Source: Peptococcaceae bacterium
Lineage (GTDB): Bacteria > Bacillota > Peptococcia > Peptococcales > Peptococcaceae
DNA length: 8,854 nucleotides
Assembly (NCBI GenBank): GCA_017383785.1
Contig: JAFNVD010000061.1
Location: forward strand, 1-8,854
Reading direction: 5' to 3'
Numbering within the stretch: the stretch's first letter is position 1; each line of letters starts with the position of its first letter. The translations under genes and the position numbers were made by a program. Under the pieces are notes generated by a model, which was given only the letters and a program-made list of their open reading frames with translations, had not been told where the DNA came from and searched no databases. Shown piece after piece: positions 1-5,762 of this stretch.

Positions 1-474
1 CAGATTAGATGCCTTTGTTACGACACAGTCTTTCTGCTCATTCAACAACAGAACAGCATTGCGAATATATGCTTCTCGATTCCCCATATTGCTGCCAATA
101 CCAACATATACCGTGTGCCACTTCCGTTCTACGGAAACTGACATAAATGCAAAAGACATCGGTACCGGTGCATTTGGTTTTTTCACTTCTAACTCGATCC
201 GCTGAATCAGAGGAAATGCCAGCAAGATTTCTCTCGCCATGATATCTGCCACTGTTTCTATTAATTTAACTGTATGAGTTTCCATCCAGCGTTTGATAAA
301 GATACATACCTCACCGTAATTTACCGACTGATTCAAATCATCTTGCTTCGCCGCTTTCCCGGCATCGACATACAGACTAGCGCTGATTACAAATTTTTGA
401 CCTAGTTTATTTTCTTCCGAAAATACACCATGATATGCGTACACTTCCAAATCTTCAATGCGAATTTTATCCAT
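1..474 (-). CDS. folBK: Bifunctional dihydroneopterin aldolase / HPPK (FolB-FolK fusion), 3' end outside window
   Basis: Only the first 158 codons are present; the frame is still open at base 1. Residues 1-118 match dihydroneopterin aldolase (FolB): an early YAYHGVF motif (12-18), VNYG (51-54), the LIETVA glutamate region (71-76) and the lysine motif EVKKPNAP (96-103). From about residue 120 a second domain begins with VYVGIGSNMGNRE (122-133 region), the N-terminal signature of 6-hydroxymethyl-dihydropterin pyrophosphokinase (FolK), so one chain would do both consecutive folate steps: dihydroneopterin to hydroxymethyl-dihydropterin plus glycolaldehyde, then its pyrophosphorylation. Both are cytoplasmic. 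The ATG at 474-472 overlaps the folP stop by 8 bases (ATGGATAA), and a modest AGGATGGTG ribosome site lies inside the folP end. It is the last gene of the visible folate cluster. FolB-FolK fusions are known in several bacteria. The FolK catalytic residues lie outside the window and cannot be checked. Confidence 0.95.
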   Translation of the reverse strand, partial: MDKIRIEDLEVYAYHGVFSEENKLGQKFVISASLYVDAGKAAKQDDLNQSVNYGEVCIFIKRWMETHTVKLIETVADIMAREILLAFPLIQRIELEVKKPNAPVPMSFAFMSVSVERKWHTVYVGIGSNMGNREAYIRNAVLLLNEQKDCVVTKASNL

Positions 475-1315
475 TATTTTCACCATCCTGATATAAAATT
501 GCCTCTGTCATTTTAATTGCACGAACATTTTCTTTGATATCATGTACACGCACAAAGTGCCAACCGGCCATTACTGCCATTACGCTGGTGGCCAATGTCC
601 CTTCCATCCGCTCCTCTTTTGGCAAATCCAAAGCTAAGCCAATCATCGATTTGCGAGAAGTTCCCAACAGTAGTGGATAATCCAATGTATGAAATGCCGA
701 TAAATTCCGCATTACTTGTAAATTTTGCTCATAAGTTTTGCCGAATCCAATACCTGGATCTAACATGATTTTATCGGTTGAAATGTTATGCTTTAATGCA
801 ATATCTGTACTTCGCTTTAAAAAGCGTATACAATCTGGTATTAACTGCTGGTATATCGTGTGTGATTGGTTATGCATCAAACAACATACTGCCTGATATT
901 TAGCAATCACTTGTGCCATTTGCTGATTTTCGTCATCAACATATTGCAGCCCCCAAATATCATTGATCATATGTGCTCCGCTTTTGAGCACAGCATCTGC
1001 CACTTTGTATTTGTACGTATCTACTGATACCGGGATATCAAACCGTTGCGTAATTTGCTCTACCACAGGCGCTACCCGATCAATTTCTTCTTCAACAGAA
1101 ATCATGGTATATCCGGGCCGTGTAGACTCCCCGCCCACATCAATGACATGAGCCCCTTCGGCAATCATTTCTTCCACTCGACGCAATACATCATCCATAT
1201 GGCGATAACTTCCGCCATCAGAAAAGGAATCAGGAGTAACATTCAAAATCCCCATAACATATGTATGTCGATGTAAATCAAAAGACTGATTGCCAATTTT
1301 CATTATACTATTCAT
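467..1315 (-). CDS. folP: Dihydropteroate synthase
   Basis: This 282-residue protein joins p-aminobenzoate to hydroxymethyl-dihydropterin pyrophosphate to give dihydropteroate, and is the target of sulfonamides. All the usual motifs are visible in order: GILNVTPDSFSDGG (22-35), DVGGESTRPG (59-68), SVDTYK (97-102), IND (118-120), HN (148-149), DPGIGFGK (186-193), GTSRKS (218-223) and RVHD (256-259). The length is normal for the family and the TRPG and SRKS loops look unmodified, so nothing points to a sulfonamide-resistance form. I chose the ATG at 1315 rather than the in-frame GTG at 1324, because the AAAGGAG ribosome site at 1330-1324 would overlap the GTG but is 8 bases from the ATG. A 69-base gap separates it from the HD gene upstream, with no terminator; its 3' end overlaps folBK. 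Confidence 0.97.
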   Translation of the reverse strand: MNSIMKIGNQSFDLHRHTYVMGILNVTPDSFSDGGSYRHMDDVLRRVEEMIAEGAHVIDVGGESTRPGYTMISVEEEIDRVAPVVEQITQRFDIPVSVDTYKYKVADAVLKSGAHMINDIWGLQYVDDENQQMAQVIAKYQAVCCLMHNQSHTIYQQLIPDCIRFLKRSTDIALKHNISTDKIMLDPGIGFGKTYEQNLQVMRNLSAFHTLDYPLLLGTSRKSMIGLALDLPKEERMEGTLATSVMAVMAGWHFVRVHDIKENVRAIKMTEAILYQDGENNG

Positions 1316-1323
1316 AGGGTTCA

Positions 1324-1330
1324 CTCCTTT
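1324..1330 (-). promoter_or_regulatory. Ribosome binding site deciding the folP start
   Basis: On the minus strand the bases read AAAGGAG. The spacing to the ATG at 1315 is 8 bases, which is ideal. The GTG nine bases upstream of that ATG shares a base with this site and so cannot be served by it. Confidence 0.75.
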
Positions 1331-1384
1331 TTCACTCAGTTTCGCATTAATTTAAATTAGACAACAAGAAGACACTCTCTATCA

Positions 1385-1900
1385 TCAATATACAATCGTA
1401 CGATTTCGTTTAGACTTTGGCCATTTGCATTCTGCCTGTGCCGCACAATCAAAACAATTACGGCTCAATTTGTCTGCATCATACAATATCCGTGCCAACT
1501 GACCTTGTTCTTGCGGCTCTACACCATGTTCTCGTATAGCATTCACAATCCACGTAGTTTCTTGATTCGTATATCCGGCAGCGGGTAAAATCTGCTCAGC
1601 CAGTTCCGCACTAGCTAAAGCATGTGGAATTGCCTCTTCATATTGACGATATCTGCCCAAATCATGCAAAAGCGCTGCACCATATACAATATCTTTTTTG
1701 ATATCTAGATTGTTTTCAAGCACCATAATCCAAGCAATCCGTGCTACATCCAGCAAGTGTGATAAATCGTGTCTACAAAAAATGCGATCATGTTCTAGAG
1801 CGACAATCCGTTCCAATCCATAACAAAATTTTTCATCATGCAATATCGCATCAATTCGCTGCATATTGGTTATGTGGCTTAATTCTTTACTATTATACAT
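1385..1900 (-). CDS. HD-domain metal-dependent hydrolase in the folate cluster
   Basis: This is a 171-residue soluble protein with an HD-superfamily metal site: RHDLSH (43-48) supplies the first histidine, ALLHDLGRY (76-84) the HD pair H79-D80, REHG (123-126) a further histidine, and YDADKL (140-145) the distal aspartate. HD proteins are usually phosphohydrolases or phosphodiesterases; the exact substrate cannot be read from the sequence. The C-terminus carries three cysteines in a C-x2-C-x5-C pattern (149, 152, 158), followed by a basic tail. The start is set by a GGGAGGTG site 9 bases before the ATG at 1900; a longer frame beginning at 1930 would lie inside folC without such a site. It overlaps the folC stop by 8 bases and is followed 69 bases on by folP. 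I infer a folate-related job, possibly removing phosphate from dihydroneopterin triphosphate or its monophosphate, but a housekeeping nucleotide phosphatase is also possible. Confidence 0.87.
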   Translation of the reverse strand: MYNSKELSHITNMQRIDAILHDEKFCYGLERIVALEHDRIFCRHDLSHLLDVARIAWIMVLENNLDIKKDIVYGAALLHDLGRYRQYEEAIPHALASAELAEQILPAAGYTNQETTWIVNAIREHGVEPQEQGQLARILYDADKLSRNCFDCAAQAECKWPKSKRNRTIVY

Positions 1901-3197
1901 TGTGTGCCACCTCCCAAAAAGCGACCGCATCTTCTACCATTTTTATAGTGGACAACGAACCGAAAGAAATGATCATATCTCCGTCTGACGCGTGTTCCAA
2001 TACGTATTTTATAGCCGTAGCCGCATTTTCTTCAATAATAACATTACTATAATATTGCTGCATAGTCTCCGCTAACTTATCTGCCTTAAGTCCACGATCT
2101 CCTGATGGCTTGAAGCAAATCAACGTATCACTACAATCGCTCATAATTTGACCAATTTTTTTATATTCTTTATCTGCGAACACACCCATCAAAAGCCAAC
2201 ATTTTGCATAGTCCTCTTTCGGAATATATTTTATCGTATCCACTAAAGCCTGCGCACCTGCCGGATTGTGTGCACCATCAACAATCAACAATGGTTTATG
2301 CAAAATTACTTCAAAACGTCCCGGCCAACGAGCATTTAACAATCCTTGACGAATTGCATCATCATCCAATAATGGTTCCCATTCTTGTATGACCCAAAGT
2401 GCCTCTAAAGCTACAATGGCATTCATCTGCTGATATTGTCCGATCAAGCCAATATGCACCTGTTTCCAATCTTTATAAGAAAAACTCTGCCCATAAATAT
2501 TCCATTCAGGGTCATATTGTTGCAGCGGATCTGCTATGATAGGCTCTATATGACATTCTTTGCATTTTTCCAATAGCACATTCATCGCCTCCGGCTTCTG
2601 CCAGGCTAACACTACAGGACAAGATTCTTTGATAATTCCAGCCTTTTCTGCTGCAATTTCACCTAGTGTATTTCCCAACATACCGGTATGATCCATGCTA
2701 ATAGAAGTAATTACGGAAAGCACCGGGTGTGTGATCACATTTGTGCTGTCTAATCTACCGCCCATCCCTACTTCCAAAAGCACATAGTCACACTTCACCT
2801 GCTTGAAATACAAAAACGCTATTGCCGTTTCTACTTCAAATGCCGTAGGCAATTCTAGGCCGTGCTGTTCCATTTGTGCACAGGCAACCTGTACATCTGA
2901 AAGCAATATGGAAAAAGTTTGCGTATCCATATATACGCCATTGATTTGAAAACGTTCTAGGTAATCATATACCGATGGAGAAATATATCGTCCAATTCGC
3001 AAACCCGCCTGTTGTAACGCACTTTCTATGAACGCACATACAGACCCTTTTCCGTTGGTCCCTGCTACGTGAATGATACGCAAATCATTTTGCGGATTGT
3101 CCAAATATTGAAGCAAGGCTTCCATACGTTCCAACCCCAAGGAAATGCCTTTCTTATTCAGTTGTTCTATATATGCCATTGCTTCTTGGTAATCCAT
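1893..3197 (-). CDS. folC: Dihydrofolate synthase / folylpolyglutamate synthase
   Basis: This 434-residue Mur-ligase-family enzyme adds glutamate to dihydropteroate and/or to reduced folates using ATP. It shows the P-loop GTNGKGS (46-52), the LEVGMGGRLDSTN block (141-153) with metal-binding acid, SMDHTGMLG (167-175), the AAEKAGIIK stretch (182-190) whose lysine is the usual carbamylated residue, IGQYQ (252-256), and the C-terminal-domain motif VDGAHNP (306-312), ending with SFGSLSTIKMV (411-421). Length is typical for FolC. The ATG at 3197 follows a GAGGAAT ribosome site. It is the first gene of the minus-strand folate cluster and divergent from the DUF554 gene, with 177 bases between the two starts. 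From sequence alone I cannot say whether it has both synthase activities; with folP and folBK next to it, the dihydrofolate synthase activity is expected. Confidence 0.97.
   Translation of the reverse strand: MDYQEAMAYIEQLNKKGISLGLERMEALLQYLDNPQNDLRIIHVAGTNGKGSVCAFIESALQQAGLRIGRYISPSVYDYLERFQINGVYMDTQTFSILLSDVQVACAQMEQHGLELPTAFEVETAIAFLYFKQVKCDYVLLEVGMGGRLDSTNVITHPVLSVITSISMDHTGMLGNTLGEIAAEKAGIIKESCPVVLAWQKPEAMNVLLEKCKECHIEPIIADPLQQYDPEWNIYGQSFSYKDWKQVHIGLIGQYQQMNAIVALEALWVIQEWEPLLDDDAIRQGLLNARWPGRFEVILHKPLLIVDGAHNPAGAQALVDTIKYIPKEDYAKCWLLMGVFADKEYKKIGQIMSDCSDTLICFKPSGDRGLKADKLAETMQQYYSNVIIEENAATAIKYVLEHASDGDMIISFGSLSTIKMVEDAVAFWEVAHNV
1908..1915 (-). promoter_or_regulatory. Ribosome binding site deciding the HD-protein start
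   Basis: The minus strand reads GGGAGGTG inside the last codons of folC. The GGAGG core is 9 bases from the ATG at 1900. This supports the shorter 171-residue product and reinitiation by ribosomes finishing folC. Confidence 0.75.
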
Positions 3198-3247
3198 ATG
3201 CTATTCCTCATCCTAGAATCTATCTACATGTAAATTCGATAACTTTT

Positions 3248-3276
3248 ATTTTATCATGTTGCTAATTTTCTGTATA
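3248..3276 (-). promoter_or_regulatory. Possible promoter of the folate cluster
   Basis: On the minus strand a TATACA (-35, 3276-3271) and TAAAAT (-10, 3253-3248) are separated by 17 bases, about 50 bases before the folC start. The -35 matches consensus at four of six positions. The region is AT-rich, so this could be chance. The leader is too short for a known folate riboswitch and I see no such fold. Confidence 0.35.
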
Positions 3277-3296
3277 GCCTTATTTCACGGAAAAGT

Positions 3297-3325
3297 TTGC
3301 ATAACATCTTAGAATTTGCTATACT
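3297..3325 (+). promoter_or_regulatory. Sigma-70-type promoter for the DUF554 gene
   Basis: TTGCAT (3297-3302) and TATACT (3320-3325) are separated by exactly 17 bases, about 50 bases upstream of the start codon. This is the best promoter match in the window and is placed sensibly in the divergent gap. Confidence 0.6.
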
Positions 3326-3374
3326 TTGCTTTAGTAAAACATCAAATCGTATTTTCGACTAGGAGTGTCCTATT

Positions 3375-4058
3375 ATGATTGGAACCATTATAAATGTATG
3401 TACCATTATTACGGGCAGTGTTATCGGCAGTGTGGTACGAAAAGGCATCAAAGAAGAATATTCCGGCGCATTGTTTACGGCTATGGGGTTAGCAGCTGTG
3501 GCATTAGGCATCAATGCCATCGTTGGTAATATGCCAAACAGCGACTATCCTGTTCTGTTTATTATTAGTTTAGCTGCGGGAAGTTTGATTGGAACCATAT
3601 TGGATATCGACGGACGTTTTCAACGCCTTACAGGCAAATTTGGATCGTCTCAACTAAGCCAAGGCCTATCGACTGCTGTACTGTTATTCTGCATCGGTAC
3701 ACTCTCCATCCTAGGACCAATCCAAAGTGCATTGTATGCTGACCATACCTTTCTATTTACCAACGCTACGCTGGACTTTGTTACGTCCATGGTATTGGCC
3801 TCAACTTATGGTATTGGTATCGCATTATCAGCAATCGTATTGTTTTTGTGGCAAGGCAGTATTTATGTGTGTGCCGGATTTTTGGCACCCTTTTTATCTC
3901 CTGCGCTAATGACTGAAATTTCTATCATCGGCGGCATCTTAATTGCAAGTTCCGGTATTGGTATTTTAGGTTTGAAAGACTGCAAGACGCTTAATATGCT
4001 CCCTGCGCTTTTGGTACCGCCAATTTGGTTTCTGTTAAAAAACCTATTAGGTATATAA
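3375..4058 (+). CDS. DUF554 family integral membrane protein (YdfK/YqgA-like)
   Basis: This is a 227-residue very hydrophobic protein. The N-terminus MIGTIINVCTIITGSVIG is the typical opening of the DUF554 family, known as YqgA in E. coli and YdfK in B. subtilis. About seven membrane segments can be seen, roughly at residues 1-20, 33-51, 58-77, 98-118, 132-156, 160-175 and 182-225, with a short charged loop after the third (DIDGRFQRLTGK). The family is a putative transporter or channel with no firmly established substrate, so none is assigned here. An AGGAG site lies 9 bases before the ATG. It has its own promoter and terminator, so it looks monocistronic and unrelated in transcription to the neighbouring genes. 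Length is normal and there is no sign of damage. Confidence 0.9.
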   Translation: MIGTIINVCTIITGSVIGSVVRKGIKEEYSGALFTAMGLAAVALGINAIVGNMPNSDYPVLFIISLAAGSLIGTILDIDGRFQRLTGKFGSSQLSQGLSTAVLLFCIGTLSILGPIQSALYADHTFLFTNATLDFVTSMVLASTYGIGIALSAIVLFLWQGSIYVCAGFLAPFLSPALMTEISIIGGILIASSGIGILGLKDCKTLNMLPALLVPPIWFLLKNLLGI

Positions 4059-4082
4059 AATTTTATAAAAATAAGTCCTGCG

Positions 4083-4118
4083 AAACATCTTATAGGGAAA
4101 CCTGTAAGATGTTTTTTT
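4083..4118 (+). terminator. Rho-independent terminator after the DUF554 gene
   Basis: A 14-base stem (4083-4096 with 4101-4114, one G-T pair) closes a GAAA tetraloop at 4097-4100 and runs into seven T residues (4112-4118), the first three of which pair with the A residues at the stem base. It lies 24 bases after the stop codon. The A-rich left side also allows some activity on the other strand, but no minus-strand gene ends here. Confidence 0.93.
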
Positions 4119-4161
4119 ATATCTATCCCCCTGCAATCTATAAGAAACTACAAGAATATTT

Positions 4162-4191
4162 TTAACATTACGAAATATGCTATATTGTAAT
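4162..4191 (+). promoter_or_regulatory. Probable promoter for the permease-hydrolase pair
   Basis: TTAACA (4162-4167) and TGTAAT (4186-4191) each match consensus at five of six positions, with an 18-base spacer. They lie downstream of the preceding terminator and 57 bases before the permease start. An alternative -10, TATATT at 4181-4186, is also possible. Confidence 0.5.
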
Positions 4192-4219
4192 CGATAATAT
4201 ATGGCGGCCACCAATCGAT
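4190..4219 (+). promoter_or_regulatory. Twin ATCGAT sites in the permease leader, possible operator
   Basis: Two copies of the self-complementary hexamer ATCGAT (4190-4195 and 4214-4219) flank a short TGG-CGG-CCA element at about 4202-4210. Their start-to-start distance is 24 bases. They overlap or directly follow the predicted -10, where a repressor would act. The two hexamers can also pair with each other as RNA. No regulator is identified. Confidence 0.3.
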
Positions 4220-4248
4220 GATGTAGTTATTCTAAAGGGGGATTCGTT

Positions 4249-5682
4249 ATGAGTATAACAAAAAAACACTATATTCATCTAGGCGTTATGTTTATTTTGA
4301 CGCTTCTAATCAGCCTGATACCACCGTTCGGACAAATCACATCCATCGGTATGAAAACCTTGGCAATCTTTGTGGCCGTATTATACGGTTGGCTTACCTA
4401 CGATTTAATTCTTCCTAGTATTTATGGTTTCTTTGGTTTAACAGTACTTGGCATCATGAGTTCGGCCGATGCACTTTCTATTGGTTTGGGAAATTCACAG
4501 GTTGTATCCATCCTTGCTGCAATGGCATTTTCCGGCGCTATGGAGGCCGTAGGCGTTACCCGCATGATGGCCAACTGGCTTTTAACCCAAAAAACATTCA
4601 GAAAAAGCCCTTGGTTCTTAGTTTCTGCTATTATCGGTTCCTCCTATGTATTAGGTTTGGCAGGTGCCGGTTTAGCAGCAATTATGTTGATTTGGGCCAC
4701 TGTTATGGACATTGCTCGTGAGGGCAACTTTAAGAAAGGCGATTCTTTAATCACATTCATGATTATGATGGTTATTGCTGCAGCCTTCTCCGGTGGATTC
4801 GCTATTCCTTTCCATGCAATTTCTTTAATTTTCACAGCTTATTTTACACAAGCAACTGGTTTGACATTCGCAATTGGACCTTTCGTAGCAGTTGCAATTC
4901 CTACTACCGTGGCCGTTTTGGTGCTTATGGTTCTATGTGCGAAATTCATCTTCCGTTTAGATGCCAATAGATTCTCCATGTCTGATGAAATCATTGCTCG
5001 TTTGGAACAGCAAAAAGTAGAACGACCTGCTAAGATTGGTTTTGTTGTTTTGATTCTTTATATGCTGGCGTTAATTTTACCATCTACTTTCCCTAAAATG
5101 CCGGGGGCAGCATTGTTAAATGCTTTGGGCATCGCTGGGGTAAGCTTAATCGGTATGTTTGTACTGGCAATTGTTTCTGTCAATGGTGAACACATTCTGA
5201 ATTTAACAAACGTTTGGTCACATTCTATTGATTGGTCATTGGTATTGTTGCTAGCCGTAACATTTCCATTGGCAGAGGCAATGCGTGCTGCTGATGCGGG
5301 GATTATGCCTACCATCGTTGGCTTAGTAATGCCAATCGTATCTAAAATGGGCGCCACAACTTTCATGATTGTATGTATGATTATTCTGGGCATCCTGACT
5401 CAAGTTACACACAATATTGTATTGGCTGCAATGTTTACACCATTTTTAGTGCCATTATGCGTACAGCTTGGCGGTAACCCATACGTTATGTTCTTCATTA
5501 TGTACTTCGCTCTAAATGCATCTTATATGACTCCGGCAGCAAGTTTTCAATCGGCTATGGCACATGCCCATGAAGCTGTAGATGCTAAGTGGTGCTATAT
5601 TTATGGCTTCTTATTCTCTATTTTCACATGGATTATCCTCATAATCGTTACAATGCCTCTGGGCAAAATTTTTTACGGTTGA
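4249..5682 (+). CDS. Permease of the SLC13 / ion-transporter (ArsB-NhaD-DASS-like) type
   Basis: This is a 477-residue polytopic membrane protein with roughly 11-13 hydrophobic segments. The halves look related in layout, split by a charged cytoplasmic stretch at about residues 236-262 (Asp, Arg, Glu and Lys rich). The residues GLAGAGLAAIML (136-147) and TQVTHNIVLAAMFTPF (384-399) sit where the two substrate/sodium-binding hairpin loops fall in the divalent anion:sodium symporter family, and NASYMTPAAS (423-432) resembles the late conserved block of that family. The classical SNT triplet is not present, so the assignment is to the wider superfamily only. I expect import of an organic or inorganic anion driven by sodium or protons. 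An AAGGGGGA ribosome site sits 6 bases from the ATG. The next gene, a phosphohydrolase, follows after 80 bases without terminator, suggesting a functional link. Confidence 0.8.
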   Translation: MSITKKHYIHLGVMFILTLLISLIPPFGQITSIGMKTLAIFVAVLYGWLTYDLILPSIYGFFGLTVLGIMSSADALSIGLGNSQVVSILAAMAFSGAMEAVGVTRMMANWLLTQKTFRKSPWFLVSAIIGSSYVLGLAGAGLAAIMLIWATVMDIAREGNFKKGDSLITFMIMMVIAAAFSGGFAIPFHAISLIFTAYFTQATGLTFAIGPFVAVAIPTTVAVLVLMVLCAKFIFRLDANRFSMSDEIIARLEQQKVERPAKIGFVVLILYMLALILPSTFPKMPGAALLNALGIAGVSLIGMFVLAIVSVNGEHILNLTNVWSHSIDWSLVLLLAVTFPLAEAMRAADAGIMPTIVGLVMPIVSKMGATTFMIVCMIILGILTQVTHNIVLAAMFTPFLVPLCVQLGGNPYVMFFIMYFALNASYMTPAASFQSAMAHAHEAVDAKWCYIYGFLFSIFTWIILIIVTMPLGKIFYG

Positions 5683-5725
5683 TTAAGGCATTAAACTATC
5701 ACTATTTTTGTTTTTGATGTCTTTG

Positions 5726-5742
5726 ATTTTTAATTTAAAAAT
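5726..5742 (+). repeat. AT-only inverted repeat in the permease-hydrolase gap
   Basis: An 8-base inverted repeat, ATTTTTAA and TTAAAAAT around one T, lies just before the hydrolase ribosome site. With no GC pairs and almost no loop it is a poor terminator; it might be a protein site or simple AT-rich spacer. The remaining bases of the 80-base gap hold no convincing promoter. Confidence 0.3.
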
Positions 5743-5745
5743 TTC

Positions 5746-5753
5746 TAAGGAGG
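5746..5753 (+). promoter_or_regulatory. Very strong ribosome binding site of the hydrolase gene
   Basis: TAAGGAGG is fully complementary to the 16S rRNA tail and lies 9 bases before the ATG at 5763. It is the strongest such site in the window and agrees with the highly biased codon use of the gene it serves. Confidence 0.85.
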
Positions 5754-5762
5754 AATTAATTT

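Noticed and set aside
1046..1276. Plus-strand open frame of 76 codons opposite folP
   Set aside because: It lies entirely antisense to a well-conserved enzyme, has no ribosome site and encodes nothing recognisable.
1316..1324. GTG start giving folP three extra residues
   Set aside because: The GTG overlaps the AAAGGAG ribosome site; the ATG at 1315 has correct spacing.
1348..1359. 12-base palindrome TAATTTAAATTA between the HD gene and folP
   Set aside because: Short and AT-only; no paired promoter elements at good spacing, so no regulatory call is justified.
1901..1930. Longer HD protein beginning at 1930
   Set aside because: It would lie deeper inside folC without its own ribosome site, while GGGAGGTG points to the ATG at 1900, which also mirrors the folP/folBK overlap.
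3198..3374. Folate or other riboswitch in the divergent gap
   Set aside because: The gap is shared by two promoters and the leaders are about 50 bases each; no structured aptamer-like pattern is visible.
4054..4067. 14-base AT-only palindrome overlapping the DUF554 stop codon
   Set aside because: All A and T, without a GC stem; the real terminator follows directly, so this is probably chance.
5058..5393. Minus-strand open frame of 111 codons opposite the permease
   Set aside because: Its product is a mirror of the hydrophobic permease codons and there is no promoter or ribosome site.
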